From the NCBI GenBank assembly GCA_024643345.1, contig JAHENB010000023.1, positions 1-45,041 on the forward strand: a stretch of 45,041 nt of DNA. The letters are read 5' to 3'. The notes under the pieces were generated by a model. It had not been told where the DNA came from. It searched no databases and worked only from the letters and a program-made list of their open reading frames with translations. Every line of letters begins with the position of its first letter. The stretch's first letter is position 1. This DNA is from Maribacter sp. (lineage in GTDB: Bacteria; Bacteroidota; Bacteroidia; Flavobacteriales; Flavobacteriaceae). Position numbers and translations under genes: made by a program. Below, in pieces: positions 18,144 to 26,175 of the stretch.

Positions 18144-18467
18144 ATGATTTTAGTAATAAAGCATTTCTTTTACAGGAACTATGTCGGTTTGTCGGTATGG
18201 CCTTTCATTATTTTGAAGAACGGATCTTTGAAAAACGATGCCGTGCTGATCAATCATGAAAAAATACACCATCGGCAACAACAGGAATTGCTGTTGCTTC
18301 CGTTTTTTGTTTTTTATGTCTTGGAGTGGCTTTTCCGTTCGCTTTGGTTTCTTAGTTTTTACAGGGGTTACCAAAACATCAGTTTCGAACGCGAGGCCTA
18401 TGAAAACGAACATGACCTTCGATACCTTGAAAGGAGAAAGATTTTCGGTTTTATTAAATACCTTTGA
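18144..18467 (+). CDS. Small membrane protein with HExxH motif
   Basis: 107 residues. It contains HEKIH (38-42), an HExxH zinc-protease signature, followed by a hydrophobic stretch (about 50-72) and the acidic segment FEREAYENEHD (81-91), which could give a third ligand. The layout (HExxH, membrane helix, Glu-rich helix) resembles the core of M56/M48-like membrane peptidases, but the protein is far shorter than any of those. Its TGA overlaps the TTG codon before the deaminase gene, so it is the first gene of a four-gene operon ending with hemL. I do not know a name for this family. It could be a mini-protease or a metal-binding protein that kept only the motif. Confidence 0.75.
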   Translation: MILVIKHFFYRNYVGLSVWPFIILKNGSLKNDAVLINHEKIHHRQQQELLLLPFFVFYVLEWLFRSLWFLSFYRGYQNISFEREAYENEHDLRYLERRKIFGFIKYL

Positions 18468-18490
18468 CCCTCAGAAATCCTTTCCGCAGT

Positions 18491-19390
18491 ATGCTAAATC
18501 AACAGGTACATCTGCCCTTACTTTCCAAAAATAATGTTTCTCTCTTTATAAAAAGGGAAGATCTCTTGCACCCTTTTGTTTCGGGAAATAAATTCAGAAA
18601 ACTCAAATACAACTTGGAGGATGCCTCTTCGGGCGGATTCGAAACCATTTTAACCTTTGGCGGCGCATATTCTAACCATATTGCGGCCACTGCCTATGCG
18701 GGCAAAAAAAATGGTTTCAAGACCATTGGCGTTATCAGGGGTGAAGAATTGCAAAGTAATTGGCTTGAGAACCCCACATTGAAATTCGCTTTTGAACAGG
18801 ACATGCAGTTCAAGTTCGTTTCGAGGGAATCGTATCGAGAAAAAAAGCAAAAGGGCTTCCTAAAGGCCCTTGAAGCCGAATACGGCAGCTGTTTTATATT
18901 GCCAGAGGGAGGAACCAATTTTGCGGCGGTAAAGGGCTGTGAAGAAATTTTGACCGGAGAAGATGCAGGCTTCGATTTCATTTGTTGCTGCGTTGGAACT
19001 GGCGGTACCCTTGCCGGAATCGTGAACGCGTCCTTGCCAAATCAACAGGTTTTGGGATTTCCGGCAATTCGTGGGGGGTTTATAAAAGAAGATATTCGTA
19101 AATTTACGACCAAGAAGAATTGGGATTTGAAGGTTGAGCATCATTTTGGTGGCTATGGCAAGGTAACGCAACAACTGGTCATTTTTATAAACGATTTTAA
19201 GGAGCGCACCGCTATTCCGCTGGATCCGGTGTATACCGGTAAAATGTTATTCGGTGTCCTTGACTTGGTCAAATCGGGTTTTTTCCCCAAAGGATCAAAG
19301 ATATTGGTGATCCATAGCGGGGGACTGCAAGGCATATCCGGGATGAACCAAGTGTTGAAAAGAAAAAAAATCCCACAATTGGATCTATGA
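18491..19390 (+). CDS. PLP-dependent ACC deaminase / D-cysteine desulfhydrase family enzyme
   Basis: 299 residues from ATG 18491; a TTG at 18464 would add nine residues and overlap the previous stop. The family signature is present: VSLFIKREDLLHPFVSGNK with PLP lysine Lys34 in SGNKFRKLKY, GGAYSNHIAATA, and the phosphate-binding GTGGTLAG. Members deaminate 1-aminocyclopropane-1-carboxylate or, more often in bacteria, desulfhydrate D-cysteine. Sequence alone does not separate the two, and the latter or an unknown substrate is more likely here. Its last four bases (ATGA) overlap the glucosaminidase gene. Confidence 0.88.
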   Translation: MLNQQVHLPLLSKNNVSLFIKREDLLHPFVSGNKFRKLKYNLEDASSGGFETILTFGGAYSNHIAATAYAGKKNGFKTIGVIRGEELQSNWLENPTLKFAFEQDMQFKFVSRESYREKKQKGFLKALEAEYGSCFILPEGGTNFAAVKGCEEILTGEDAGFDFICCCVGTGGTLAGIVNASLPNQQVLGFPAIRGGFIKEDIRKFTTKKNWDLKVEHHFGGYGKVTQQLVIFINDFKERTAIPLDPVYTGKMLFGVLDLVKSGFFPKGSKILVIHSGGLQGISGMNQVLKRKKIPQLDL

Positions 19391-20229
19391 TAAAAAAAGG
19401 GATATTACTAATGGCGATTGCCCTATTCTTAGGGGGCTGTAAGGCCAAACGATCAACTACACAAGCCAATCGGTACAAAATGGTATCTAGCATTAGAACC
19501 GTTGATGCTACCACTAAGGAAGCCAAAGAGGACGGTTTGTATCCATTGCCGGAAGATACGGGCGTTTTTTATCGGTTTCCGATACATTCGGCTGAAGAAT
19601 ACATAGAGACTTTTGCCGAAATCGCACAAATGGAGATGAAGGCCTTTGGTATTCCTGCCAGCATCACCTTGGCACAGGGCCTTTTGGAGAGTGGTTATGG
19701 AATGGGCGCACTCGCCCTAAAAACCAATAACCATTTTGGGATCAAATGCCATACGGGCTGGACAGGCGATTACGATTTTCATGACGATGATGAAAAGGGA
19801 GAATGTTTTAGGAAGTATAACCATCCCATGTACTCTTTTCGGGACCACAGTCTGTTTCTGACCAGCCGTTCGCGTTATGCGGGCCTCTTCGAATTACCCA
19901 ACACCGATTACCAAAGATGGGCCGTTGGCCTTAAGGAAGCTGGTTATGCCACAGATAGGCATTATCCCAAAAAACTGATCGCCTTGATAGAGCGGCACCA
20001 ATTGTACAGGTTCGACGGGAAACCATTAAAACCAAATTACCGTACCGCCACTACCTCGAATACCTATCCTACTGCAATATATGTTGTAAAAAGGGGCGAT
20101 ACGCTCTATTCCATTTCCAGGAGATATCTGGTTTCCGTGGAAGAACTGATGCAGTTGAACCAGATGAAAAGCAGTACCCTCTCGATCGGGCAACAACTTA
20201 CCGTAAAGTCCGATAAAATCAATAAATAG
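19387..20229 (+). CDS. Glucosaminidase (GH73)-LysM lipoprotein
   Basis: 280 residues. A lipobox at LGGC (Cys18) makes it a lipoprotein. The GH73/FlgJ-type N-acetylglucosaminidase domain spans about 70-215, with catalytic Glu101 in [10 protein letters not shown] and the typical [10 protein letters not shown]-terminal LysM domain (about 232-277, [19 protein letters not shown]) binds peptidoglycan. It should hydrolyse glycan strands at the cell wall. The gene is coupled by ATGA to the enzyme upstream and ends 2 bases before hemL. Confidence 0.93.
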   Translation: MIKKGILLMAIALFLGGCKAKRSTTQANRYKMVSSIRTVDATTKEAKEDGLYPLPEDTGVFYRFPIHSAEEYIETFAEIAQMEMKAFGIPASITLAQGLLESGYGMGALALKTNNHFGIKCHTGWTGDYDFHDDDEKGECFRKYNHPMYSFRDHSLFLTSRSRYAGLFELPNTDYQRWAVGLKEAGYATDRHYPKKLIALIERHQLYRFDGKPLKPNYRTATTSNTYPTAIYVVKRGDTLYSISRRYLVSVEELMQLNQMKSSTLSIGQQLTVKSDKINK

Positions 20230-20231
20230 GT

Positions 20232-21548
20232 ATGAACTACCAAAGAAGCAGTGCCCTTTTCAAAGAGGCAAAAAAGTATATTCCAGGAGGTGTAAATTCT
20301 CCGGTTCGCGCCTTTAAGGCCGTGGGCGGAGACCCTATTTTCGTCCAGGAAGCAAAAGGGGCCTATTTATTTGATGTCGATGGCAATCGCCTGATCGATT
20401 ATATCTCCTCTTGGGGCCCATTGATTTTAGGTCATGCATACCCTTCGGTAATCAATGCGGTCATTGAAAAGGCAAAAAAGGGCACCTCCTTCGGCATGCC
20501 CACCGAAATCGAGACCGAACTGGCTAAATTGGCGGTTTCGATGGTACCCAACATCGATCAAATCAGGTTCGTCAATAGTGGCACTGAAGCCTGTATGAGT
20601 GCCGTTCGCTTGGCCAGAGGATATACGGGAAAGGAGAAGATCATTAAATTTGCGGGCTGTTATCACGGTCATTCCGATTCATTTTTAATCCAGGCCGGGA
20701 GTGGCGCCGTTACCTTTGGAAGCCCCAACAGTCCGGGCGTTACCCAGGGAACTGCAAAAGATACGCTTTTGGCCGCCTATAATGATATTGAAGGTGTAAA
20801 GGCCCTGATTGCCGCCAACGAAGGTGAAATAGCTGCAATCATTATAGAACCTGTTGCGGGAAACATGGGTTGCGTGATTCCCTCGGATTCCTTTTTAAAA
20901 GGACTTCGGGCCCTCTGTACGGAGGCTCAAATACTGTTGATTTTCGATGAAGTGATGACCGGTTTTCGCCTTGGTAAAGGAGGTGCCCAAGAGTTACTTG
21001 GGATTGATGCGGATATGGTGACTTTCGGCAAGGTCATCGGGGGAGGTTTGCCCGTAGGGGCCTTTGCCGCCAGCGAGGAAATCATGTCGCACCTTGCACC
21101 GGAAGGACCGGTTTACCAGGCCGGCACCTTAAGTGGAAATCCCTTGGCCATGAGTGCCGGACTCGCAATGTTGACCGAACTCAACAACCGACCTGAGATT
21201 TTTGAAAGCTTGGCAGATAAAACCGCGCATTTGCATGAAGGTTTCGATAATGTGCTGAAAAATAAGGGAATCCCCTATCAAATCAATCGATTGGGCTCAA
21301 TGATATCGCTGCATTTTACCGATACACCGGTCATCGATTTTGAAACTTCGGCGAAAGGAAACAACGAAACTTTTAAAAAATATTTCCATGGTATGTTGAA
21401 CAAGGGAATCTACCTCCCGCCCAGTGCCTTTGAAAGCTATTTCTTGAATGATGCCCTTTCCTATGCCGATTTAGACGAAACCATTGCGGCACTGGAAGAA
21501 GTAGTGCCCGAGCTTTTGGGGAAACAGGCCAAGGCATCCGCAAAATGA
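20232..21548 (+). CDS. hemL: Glutamate-1-semialdehyde 2,1-aminomutase
   Basis: 438 residues. This PLP enzyme makes 5-aminolevulinate, the C5-pathway precursor of haem. PLP lysine is Lys267 in TFGKVIGGG. Asp239-Glu240 in FDEVMTGFR holds the ring nitrogen, and [13 protein letters not shown] near the start is diagnostic of HemL versus other class III aminotransferases. It is about ten residues longer at the C-terminus (an Ala/Lys tail) than most. It is the last gene of the 18144 operon. Confidence 0.97.
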   Translation: MNYQRSSALFKEAKKYIPGGVNSPVRAFKAVGGDPIFVQEAKGAYLFDVDGNRLIDYISSWGPLILGHAYPSVINAVIEKAKKGTSFGMPTEIETELAKLAVSMVPNIDQIRFVNSGTEACMSAVRLARGYTGKEKIIKFAGCYHGHSDSFLIQAGSGAVTFGSPNSPGVTQGTAKDTLLAAYNDIEGVKALIAANEGEIAAIIIEPVAGNMGCVIPSDSFLKGLRALCTEAQILLIFDEVMTGFRLGKGGAQELLGIDADMVTFGKVIGGGLPVGAFAASEEIMSHLAPEGPVYQAGTLSGNPLAMSAGLAMLTELNNRPEIFESLADKTAHLHEGFDNVLKNKGIPYQINRLGSMISLHFTDTPVIDFETSAKGNNETFKKYFHGMLNKGIYLPPSAFESYFLNDALSYADLDETIAALEEVVPELLGKQAKASAK

Positions 21549-21660
21549 AATGGAGCTTGAACTGCCAGATCCATGGCAAACAAACTCCAGAACATCCAAA
21601 CCATTATAGTTGTACCAGACCTAGGAGGTGGTATAGAACCTTGCGCTAGGCTTCAATTTT

Positions 21661-22122
21661 CTATTGGCCTTGCCCTCGGTGCTTATCGTGACCTTCTTTG
21701 CCCTTATGGCCCCTATGGTGCATTCCCTTTTTATGGCCCATCTTTTCCCATTTTTCGTATTGTTCTTGGGACAGCACTTTTTTCATTGCCGTTTTATGGG
21801 CTATTTGACGGTCCAATTCGGCATTTTTCATGGCATAAACCGCTTCGGAAGTTGGTTTTTCTGCATCATCGCCCTCTTTTTTCGAGGTCCTTTCCTCCAT
21901 TTTAGATTTACGGATTTTTGCCTCTTCCAGGTTCAGCGCCTGCATCTGTTGCTGTTGTGCCTGAGTCAGATCTAGGTCCAAGGTCATGCGTTTGGTCTGC
22001 AAGGTGGCCATCTGTTCTGGGGTGAGGTCTTTCATCCCTTTTCTGTCATGTCTGTGGCCGGCCTCCTGACCGATCGCTGTAACCCCGATCAATACAAGGG
22101 CTACGAAGATCACTTTTTTCAT
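21661..22122 (-). CDS. Spy/CpxP-like secreted protein with His-rich tail (DUF4890-like)
   Basis: 153 residues with a signal peptide (about 1-18, MKKVIFVALVLIGVTAIG). LTPEQMATLQTKRMTLDLDLTQAQQQQ matches the LTxxQ-type helices of Spy/CpxP chaperones as found in DUF4890 proteins, followed by more charged helices. The last 25 residues alternate His, Lys and Gly (HKKGMHHRGHKGKEGHDKH), which could bind Zn, Ni or Cu. A periplasmic chaperone or metal buffer is likely. It lies near a Fur-type regulator and a metal ATPase, but on the opposite strand. Confidence 0.8.
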   Translation of the reverse strand: MKKVIFVALVLIGVTAIGQEAGHRHDRKGMKDLTPEQMATLQTKRMTLDLDLTQAQQQQMQALNLEEAKIRKSKMEERTSKKEGDDAEKPTSEAVYAMKNAELDRQIAHKTAMKKVLSQEQYEKWEKMGHKKGMHHRGHKGKEGHDKHRGQGQ

Positions 22123-22223
22123 TTGTTTTAGTTTTATGATTTATAACCCTAAGACCTTGGCATTGGAATATGGTTTAATCCCATAGGAAAGATTGGGATT
22201 CATTTAACAAGGCCATTCCGGGC

Positions 22224-22258
22224 AAAAAAAAAGGCACAAACCATCGGTTGTGCCTTTT
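22224..22258 (-). terminator. Intrinsic terminator of the 58-residue gene
   Basis: AAAAGGCACAA and TTGTGCCTTTT pair around a short loop, with nine Ts following on the minus strand, 25 bases past the stop codon at 22284. Confidence 0.85.
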
Positions 22259-22283
22259 AACTGGGGAAATAAAATGTATGGTA

Positions 22284-22460
22284 TTACTTGATTTTATAAG
22301 ATTGTAAAGCTTCCGTGGCCATGGTTTGGTTTGTTTCCAATTTGGCTAGTCCATCTTTGTTCTGGTTCATTGATGAACCATTGTTATCGGCGTTGTAATA
22401 GGCAATGCTTGCGATTAGAAAACAAACAAAATATAAGAGACTCTTGGCTTTGTACGACAT
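22284..22460 (-). CDS. 58-residue single-helix protein, unknown
   Basis: A short gene I do not recognise. It starts at ATG 22460 with MSYKAKSLLYFVCFLIASIAY, an anchor or signal peptide (about 7-21), followed by a polar, Asn-rich part with no motif. Support comes from the plausible topology, the clean stop and the strong terminator 25 bases downstream. It is transcribed away from the fur gene. It may be an exported peptide or membrane-tethered stress protein. No function can be assigned. Confidence 0.6.
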   Translation of the reverse strand: MSYKAKSLLYFVCFLIASIAYYNADNNGSSMNQNKDGLAKLETNQTMATEALQSYKIK

Positions 22461-22709
22461 GGTTTTTGATTTTTGATTCTGGTACTAAATTATCCCATTA
22501 TATTGGGCACGGCACCTTATTTGTTGTGAACCGATCCTTTTTTTGTGGTGAAAAGGGTCTAGGATGTGGTAAGACGAACCGCTATTCGATTAACCCAAAA
22601 AAGAGCATCGGACTAAAGGTCTTTTTTTAGGGATGACCAACCTAACTTGACATCATAACTTCGTAACTTTACAAAAAGAAAGGTCCGAATATTCCCAAAG
22701 AATTGGGTT

Positions 22710-23126
22710 ATGAGCGAAATAGAAATATTCCTGATCGCCAAAAAAGTACGCCCTACCGCGATGCGCATCTTGGTATTTAGATCATTGGCCAATAAAAGGG
22801 CCGCGATGACCCTGTCCGAATTGGAAGCCCTGTTTGAAAAATCGGACCGTACCACCTTGTATAGGACCATCAAGACCTTTGAAGAATACGGAATCGTTCA
22901 TCCGATTCACGATGGTAATGGAATTCCCAAGTACGCCCTTTGTGAGGAAGGTTGTGACTGTGCCGCACACAATGACCTTCATTTGCACTTCCACTGCAAC
23001 CAATGCGAGGAAACCGTTTGTCTCACCGATCACAAGATACCCCAGATCAACCTGCCCCGTGGGTACACTACGGAGGATGTTAATTTGATCGTTAATGGTA
23101 AGTGTGTCAAGTGTTCCTCCGATTAA
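22710..23126 (+). CDS. Fur-family metal-responsive repressor
   Basis: 138 residues. The N-terminal winged helix (about 10-80, RPTAMRILVFRSLANK..LYRTIKTFEEYGIV) is followed by the metal-binding dimer domain. The latter has the His cluster HNDLHLHFHC (about 92-101), CNQC and, at the end, CVKC, which together form the structural Cys4 zinc site and the sensing site. It could be Fur, Zur or PerR-like; placement 55 bases before a P1B-4 metal ATPase suggests it represses that efflux pump. Upstream, TAACTT is repeated at eight-base spacing (22656-22669), overlapping a weak TAnnTTT(A) box. Name left open. Confidence 0.9.
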   Translation: MSEIEIFLIAKKVRPTAMRILVFRSLANKRAAMTLSELEALFEKSDRTTLYRTIKTFEEYGIVHPIHDGNGIPKYALCEEGCDCAAHNDLHLHFHCNQCEETVCLTDHKIPQINLPRGYTTEDVNLIVNGKCVKCSSD

Positions 23127-23181
23127 TGCACTTCCATTGCATTGATGTCGTTCCTATTTTTGGGGCCTAATCTATAGTATC

Positions 23182-25167
23182 ATGTGCGATCGCCATGAGG
23201 GGCGCGGCCATGACCACCATCATCACGGTGGACTAGGCAAGAATACCGAGCTATATTTTTCCCTGATAAGCGGTTCCTGTTTATTGGCGGGAGTCCTTTT
23301 TGAGAAATTGTCAGAGAATGACTTTCCCATTTCATGGTACTTCTATCTCACCGCCTATGTTTTCGGAGGCTATTTTATTCTTAAGGAGGCCATCGTTAAA
23401 ACCGCCAAAGGGCAGTTTGAAATAGATTTTTTGATGTTGGTGGCTGCGGCAGGAGCCGGGTTTTTAAATAAATGGATGGAAGGTGCATTGCTACTGTTCC
23501 TTTTTAGCTTAGGCCATGCCCTGGAACATTATGCCACTGCCAAGGCCAAAAGTTCTATTTCTGCCTTAAGTGGCCTATTTCCCAAAACTGCTTTGTTGAG
23601 AAAGAACGGCCAAACCGTTGAAGTGCCCCTTTCGACACTACAAGTGGGCGACATCATTCAGATACGACCCCATAATCATATCGCCGCGGATGGCTATATC
23701 ATCAAAGGAGTAGGGAGCGTGGATCAATCTCCCATTACGGGCGAAAGCATCCCGGTAGATAAAAAACCCATGGTTCAACAACCTGAGGTCGATGTGGTAA
23801 GCCTGAATGAAATTCCCAAAGAAAGCCAGGTCTTCGCGGGCACAATAAATGGCAATGCCTTACTGGAAGTAATGGTGACCAAAATTACGGCAGATTCTAC
23901 CCTCAGCCGTATGGTATCCATGATAAGTGAAGCCCAGAAACAAAAATCGGAGACCCAACTGCTTACCGATAAAATTCAGCGATATTATGTACCAGCAGTG
24001 TTATTACTGGTGGTACTGTTGAATTTTGCCTTTTTACTTTTGGATGAAACTTGGGGCGATAGTTTTTACCGCTCCATGGCGGTATTGGTAGCGGCAAGTC
24101 CGTGCGCCTTGGCCATTTCCACACCCTCTGCGGTGCTCAGTGGCATTGCGCGCGCGGCTCGAGGGGGCGTCTTGATCAAGGGCGGCCGACCCTTGGAAGA
24201 TTTGGGTGGCGTTTCGGCCCTGGCTTTCGACAAGACAGGGACCTTGACCGAAGGAATGCCCAAGCTAACCGATGTGGAGGCCATTGCCGATGGATATGAA
24301 AAGAGCGCGGTATTGGAAATAGCGGTTGCCGTTGAACTTCTAAGCGACCACCCTTTGGCCAGGGCGATCGTACGCGATGGGATGCCACAGTTATATGGTG
24401 CTGAAATTTCTCAGGCCGGACATTTGATCGCCATCCAGGGTAGGGGGGTGCGGGCAGAATTTAAAGGGGATATCGTAGAGATCGGGAATCTCAGTTTGTT
24501 TGAGGAAAGAAAACAGGTGGTTCCCGATCACATTATTGAACGGATTGAGCAACTGGAAGCCGAAGGAAAAACGACCATGCTCATTAAACTGGACGAACAA
24601 TATATCGGTATTTTGGGTTTGATGGATACTCCAAGGGAAGAAGCAAAACAAATATTGGAACAACTCCGTACCCTGGGAATACAAAAAATGGTGATGTTAA
24701 CGGGCGACAATCAGAAAGTTGCCGATGCGGTAGCGAAAAAGCTGGGGTTGATCGAAGCGCGCGGTGCGCTATTGCCTGAAGAAAAGGTGGCCATGGTAAA
24801 GGAATTGATGGACCAAGAACAACGATTGGCCATGATCGGGGATGGGGTCAATGATGCGCCCGCCATGGCCCAAAGCACGGTAGGTGTGGCCTTGGGCGGT
24901 TCCGGAAACGATGTAGCCCTTGAGACGGCCGATATTGCGCTGATGTCGGACACCTTGCGGAACTTGCCCTTTGCGGTCGGACTGAGCAGAAATGCCAAAA
25001 GGATCATAAGACAGAATCTTTGGATCAGTCTGGGCATGGTGGCCCTATTGGTGCCCGCTACGGTATTGGATTGGGCGAACATTGGTGCTGCGGTCATATT
25101 CCATGAGGGCTCTACTATATTGGTAGTGGTCAATTCCCTGCGATTATTATCCTATAAACACCAATAG
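23182..25167 (+). CDS. P1B-4-type heavy-metal efflux ATPase
   Basis: 661 residues. The His-rich start (residues 5-16) replaces a CxxC metal domain. Key motifs: TGES (186-189, A domain), SPC (306-308, in place of CPC), DKTGT with phosphorylated Asp350, MVMLTGDNQ, and HEGST (641-645) in the last membrane helix. SPC plus HEG(G/S)T marks the P1B-4 group, which exports Co, Zn, Fe or related ions. About 17 extra residues follow PVDK in the A domain (about 196-214). Upstream lies a Fur-type regulator, as for the Fe exporter PfeT of Bacillus under PerR, so Fe, Zn or Co export are all possible. Two terminator-like hairpins follow. Confidence 0.93.
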   Translation: MCDRHEGRGHDHHHHGGLGKNTELYFSLISGSCLLAGVLFEKLSENDFPISWYFYLTAYVFGGYFILKEAIVKTAKGQFEIDFLMLVAAAGAGFLNKWMEGALLLFLFSLGHALEHYATAKAKSSISALSGLFPKTALLRKNGQTVEVPLSTLQVGDIIQIRPHNHIAADGYIIKGVGSVDQSPITGESIPVDKKPMVQQPEVDVVSLNEIPKESQVFAGTINGNALLEVMVTKITADSTLSRMVSMISEAQKQKSETQLLTDKIQRYYVPAVLLLVVLLNFAFLLLDETWGDSFYRSMAVLVAASPCALAISTPSAVLSGIARAARGGVLIKGGRPLEDLGGVSALAFDKTGTLTEGMPKLTDVEAIADGYEKSAVLEIAVAVELLSDHPLARAIVRDGMPQLYGAEISQAGHLIAIQGRGVRAEFKGDIVEIGNLSLFEERKQVVPDHIIERIEQLEAEGKTTMLIKLDEQYIGILGLMDTPREEAKQILEQLRTLGIQKMVMLTGDNQKVADAVAKKLGLIEARGALLPEEKVAMVKELMDQEQRLAMIGDGVNDAPAMAQSTVGVALGGSGNDVALETADIALMSDTLRNLPFAVGLSRNAKRIIRQNLWISLGMVALLVPATVLDWANIGAAVIFHEGSTILVVVNSLRLLSYKHQ

Positions 25168-25284
25168 GTCATAATTTTTTTAAAAAACCTCCGGGGTATT
25201 GTAACAATTTGATTTTTTGTCAGTCTTATGATTAGAAAAGTTTCATTTTTCTCCCGATAATTATCGGAATTTGAATTAGTCAAG

Positions 25285-25324
25285 AATAAAGCTGCCCCTG
25301 CCTTGGGACGGCTTTATTTTTTTT
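25285..25324 (+). terminator. Intrinsic terminator after the metal ATPase
   Basis: AATAAAGC (25285-25292) pairs with GCTTTATT (25311-25318), with an inner CCC/GGG pair and eight Ts. It lies 118 bases past the ATPase stop. Confidence 0.75.
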
Positions 25325-25386
25325 GGCAAAAAAGGCTTGACGTTCTAATAAACGAGGTCAAATAGTGTAATTAACACAAATATAAC

Positions 25387-25407
25387 AGCCCGTTTTGGGC
25401 TTTTTTT
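25387..25407 (+). terminator. Second intrinsic terminator
   Basis: AGCCC-GTTTT-GGGCT followed by seven Ts. As a separate transcript should end here, see the finding on a possible small RNA at 25325-25407. Confidence 0.7.
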
Positions 25408-25604
25408 ATTTCAAAAATTAATGATGGATTGTGTAATAGTGGCAATAAAATCATTCAAATAGTAACGATTTGATAGTTTTTTCATGGTTCGTATGGCATT
25501 ATGGCTCTTTTTCATCAATGCCTTAAACGCACGATACAAATCAAACGGACAATATTGCTATAAAATGGCGTTATAGCCTTTCACACTTATAATGCATAAA
25601 CATC

Positions 25605-26009
25605 ATGAACAAGAAGAATTTGAAATTAGGTACCATATTGCTATTATTCATTGCCGGTACGGCTTTCGCTACGGATCCCAAAACCGAGGGGGAATCGTTA
25701 GATATCAATAGCATCGTATTTATAGAAGAGGAAATAGAGATCGAATTGGGATTTGACCACTTGGACTATCTTCCCGATGGCTTTGATCCCTACAAGCTTT
25801 ATGTAGATTTGAACGCGATCGAATATATCGAGGAAGAACCTAAATTGAATGTGAACACGAAAAGGCATTTGCCCGTTGATTTCAATGCCTATGCCTTTCC
25901 CAAAAATGTAAGGGGATTCAATTATATCGATGAAAATGACCAGATCGAATTGGATTTTGATTCAAAAGAACATCTGCCCAAAGGTTTTGATCCGTATATA
26001 AAGAAGTAA
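25605..26009 (+). CDS. Secreted protein with three LPxGFxxY-type repeats
   Basis: 134 residues. A signal peptide (about 1-22, cleaved near AFA) is followed almost entirely by three imperfect repeats of about 33 residues (34-66, 69-100, 102-134). Each reads roughly I-x-(F/Y)-I-(E/D)-E, an alternating acidic/hydrophobic strand, then LP-x-(G/D)-F-(D/N)-x-Y (YLPDGFDPY, HLPVDFNAY, HLPKGFDPY). The mature protein is strongly acidic. There is no lipobox, Cys or catalytic motif. The gene stands alone with a strong terminator, implying its own regulation. I cannot name the family; a surface or periplasmic binding protein is a guess. Confidence 0.78.
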   Translation: MNKKNLKLGTILLLFIAGTAFATDPKTEGESLDINSIVFIEEEIEIELGFDHLDYLPDGFDPYKLYVDLNAIEYIEEEPKLNVNTKRHLPVDFNAYAFPKNVRGFNYIDENDQIELDFDSKEHLPKGFDPYIKK

Positions 26010-26043
26010 AAAAGTGATTTTCATTTTATTGAATTAGCCAAAA

Positions 26044-26080
26044 CAAAACCCTTGTTCATAACAAGGGTTTTGTTTTTTTT
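26044..26080 (+). terminator. Intrinsic terminator of the repeat-protein gene
   Basis: A perfect 12-bp stem (26044-26055 with 26061-26072), a 5-base loop and eight Ts, 35 bases after the stop codon. Confidence 0.92.
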
Positions 26081-26110
26081 CGATGGAAGCAATGTATATG
26101 TATGGTCGGC

Positions 26111-26144
26111 AAAAAGGGCATAATGGTCTAATCCTGTGCCCTTT
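26111..26144 (-). terminator. Probable terminator of the DASS transporter gene
   Basis: AAAGGGCA (26113-26120) and TGCCCTTT (26137-26144) pair; on the minus strand five Ts follow. It lies 32 bases past the transporter stop. The loop is long, so efficiency is uncertain. Confidence 0.5.
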
Positions 26145-26175
26145 GTCCATTTGAAGATAACTACCTTCAGATCGG

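Larger units (their letters stand above)
25168..25604. other. 437-bp intergenic region with two terminators and a palindrome
   Basis: No ORF worth calling. In order it holds a perfect 14-bp palindrome (25254-25267), a terminator (25285-25324), a TTGAC..GTCAA inverted pair (25337-25361), a second terminator (25387-25407), then A+T-rich DNA leading to the repeat protein at 25605. Confidence 0.7.

Noticed and set aside
22177-22200. AATCCCA..TGGGATT hairpin between the Spy-like gene and the terminator at 22224
   Set aside because: A 7-bp stem with a 10-base loop and no T run; too weak to call a terminator or operator.
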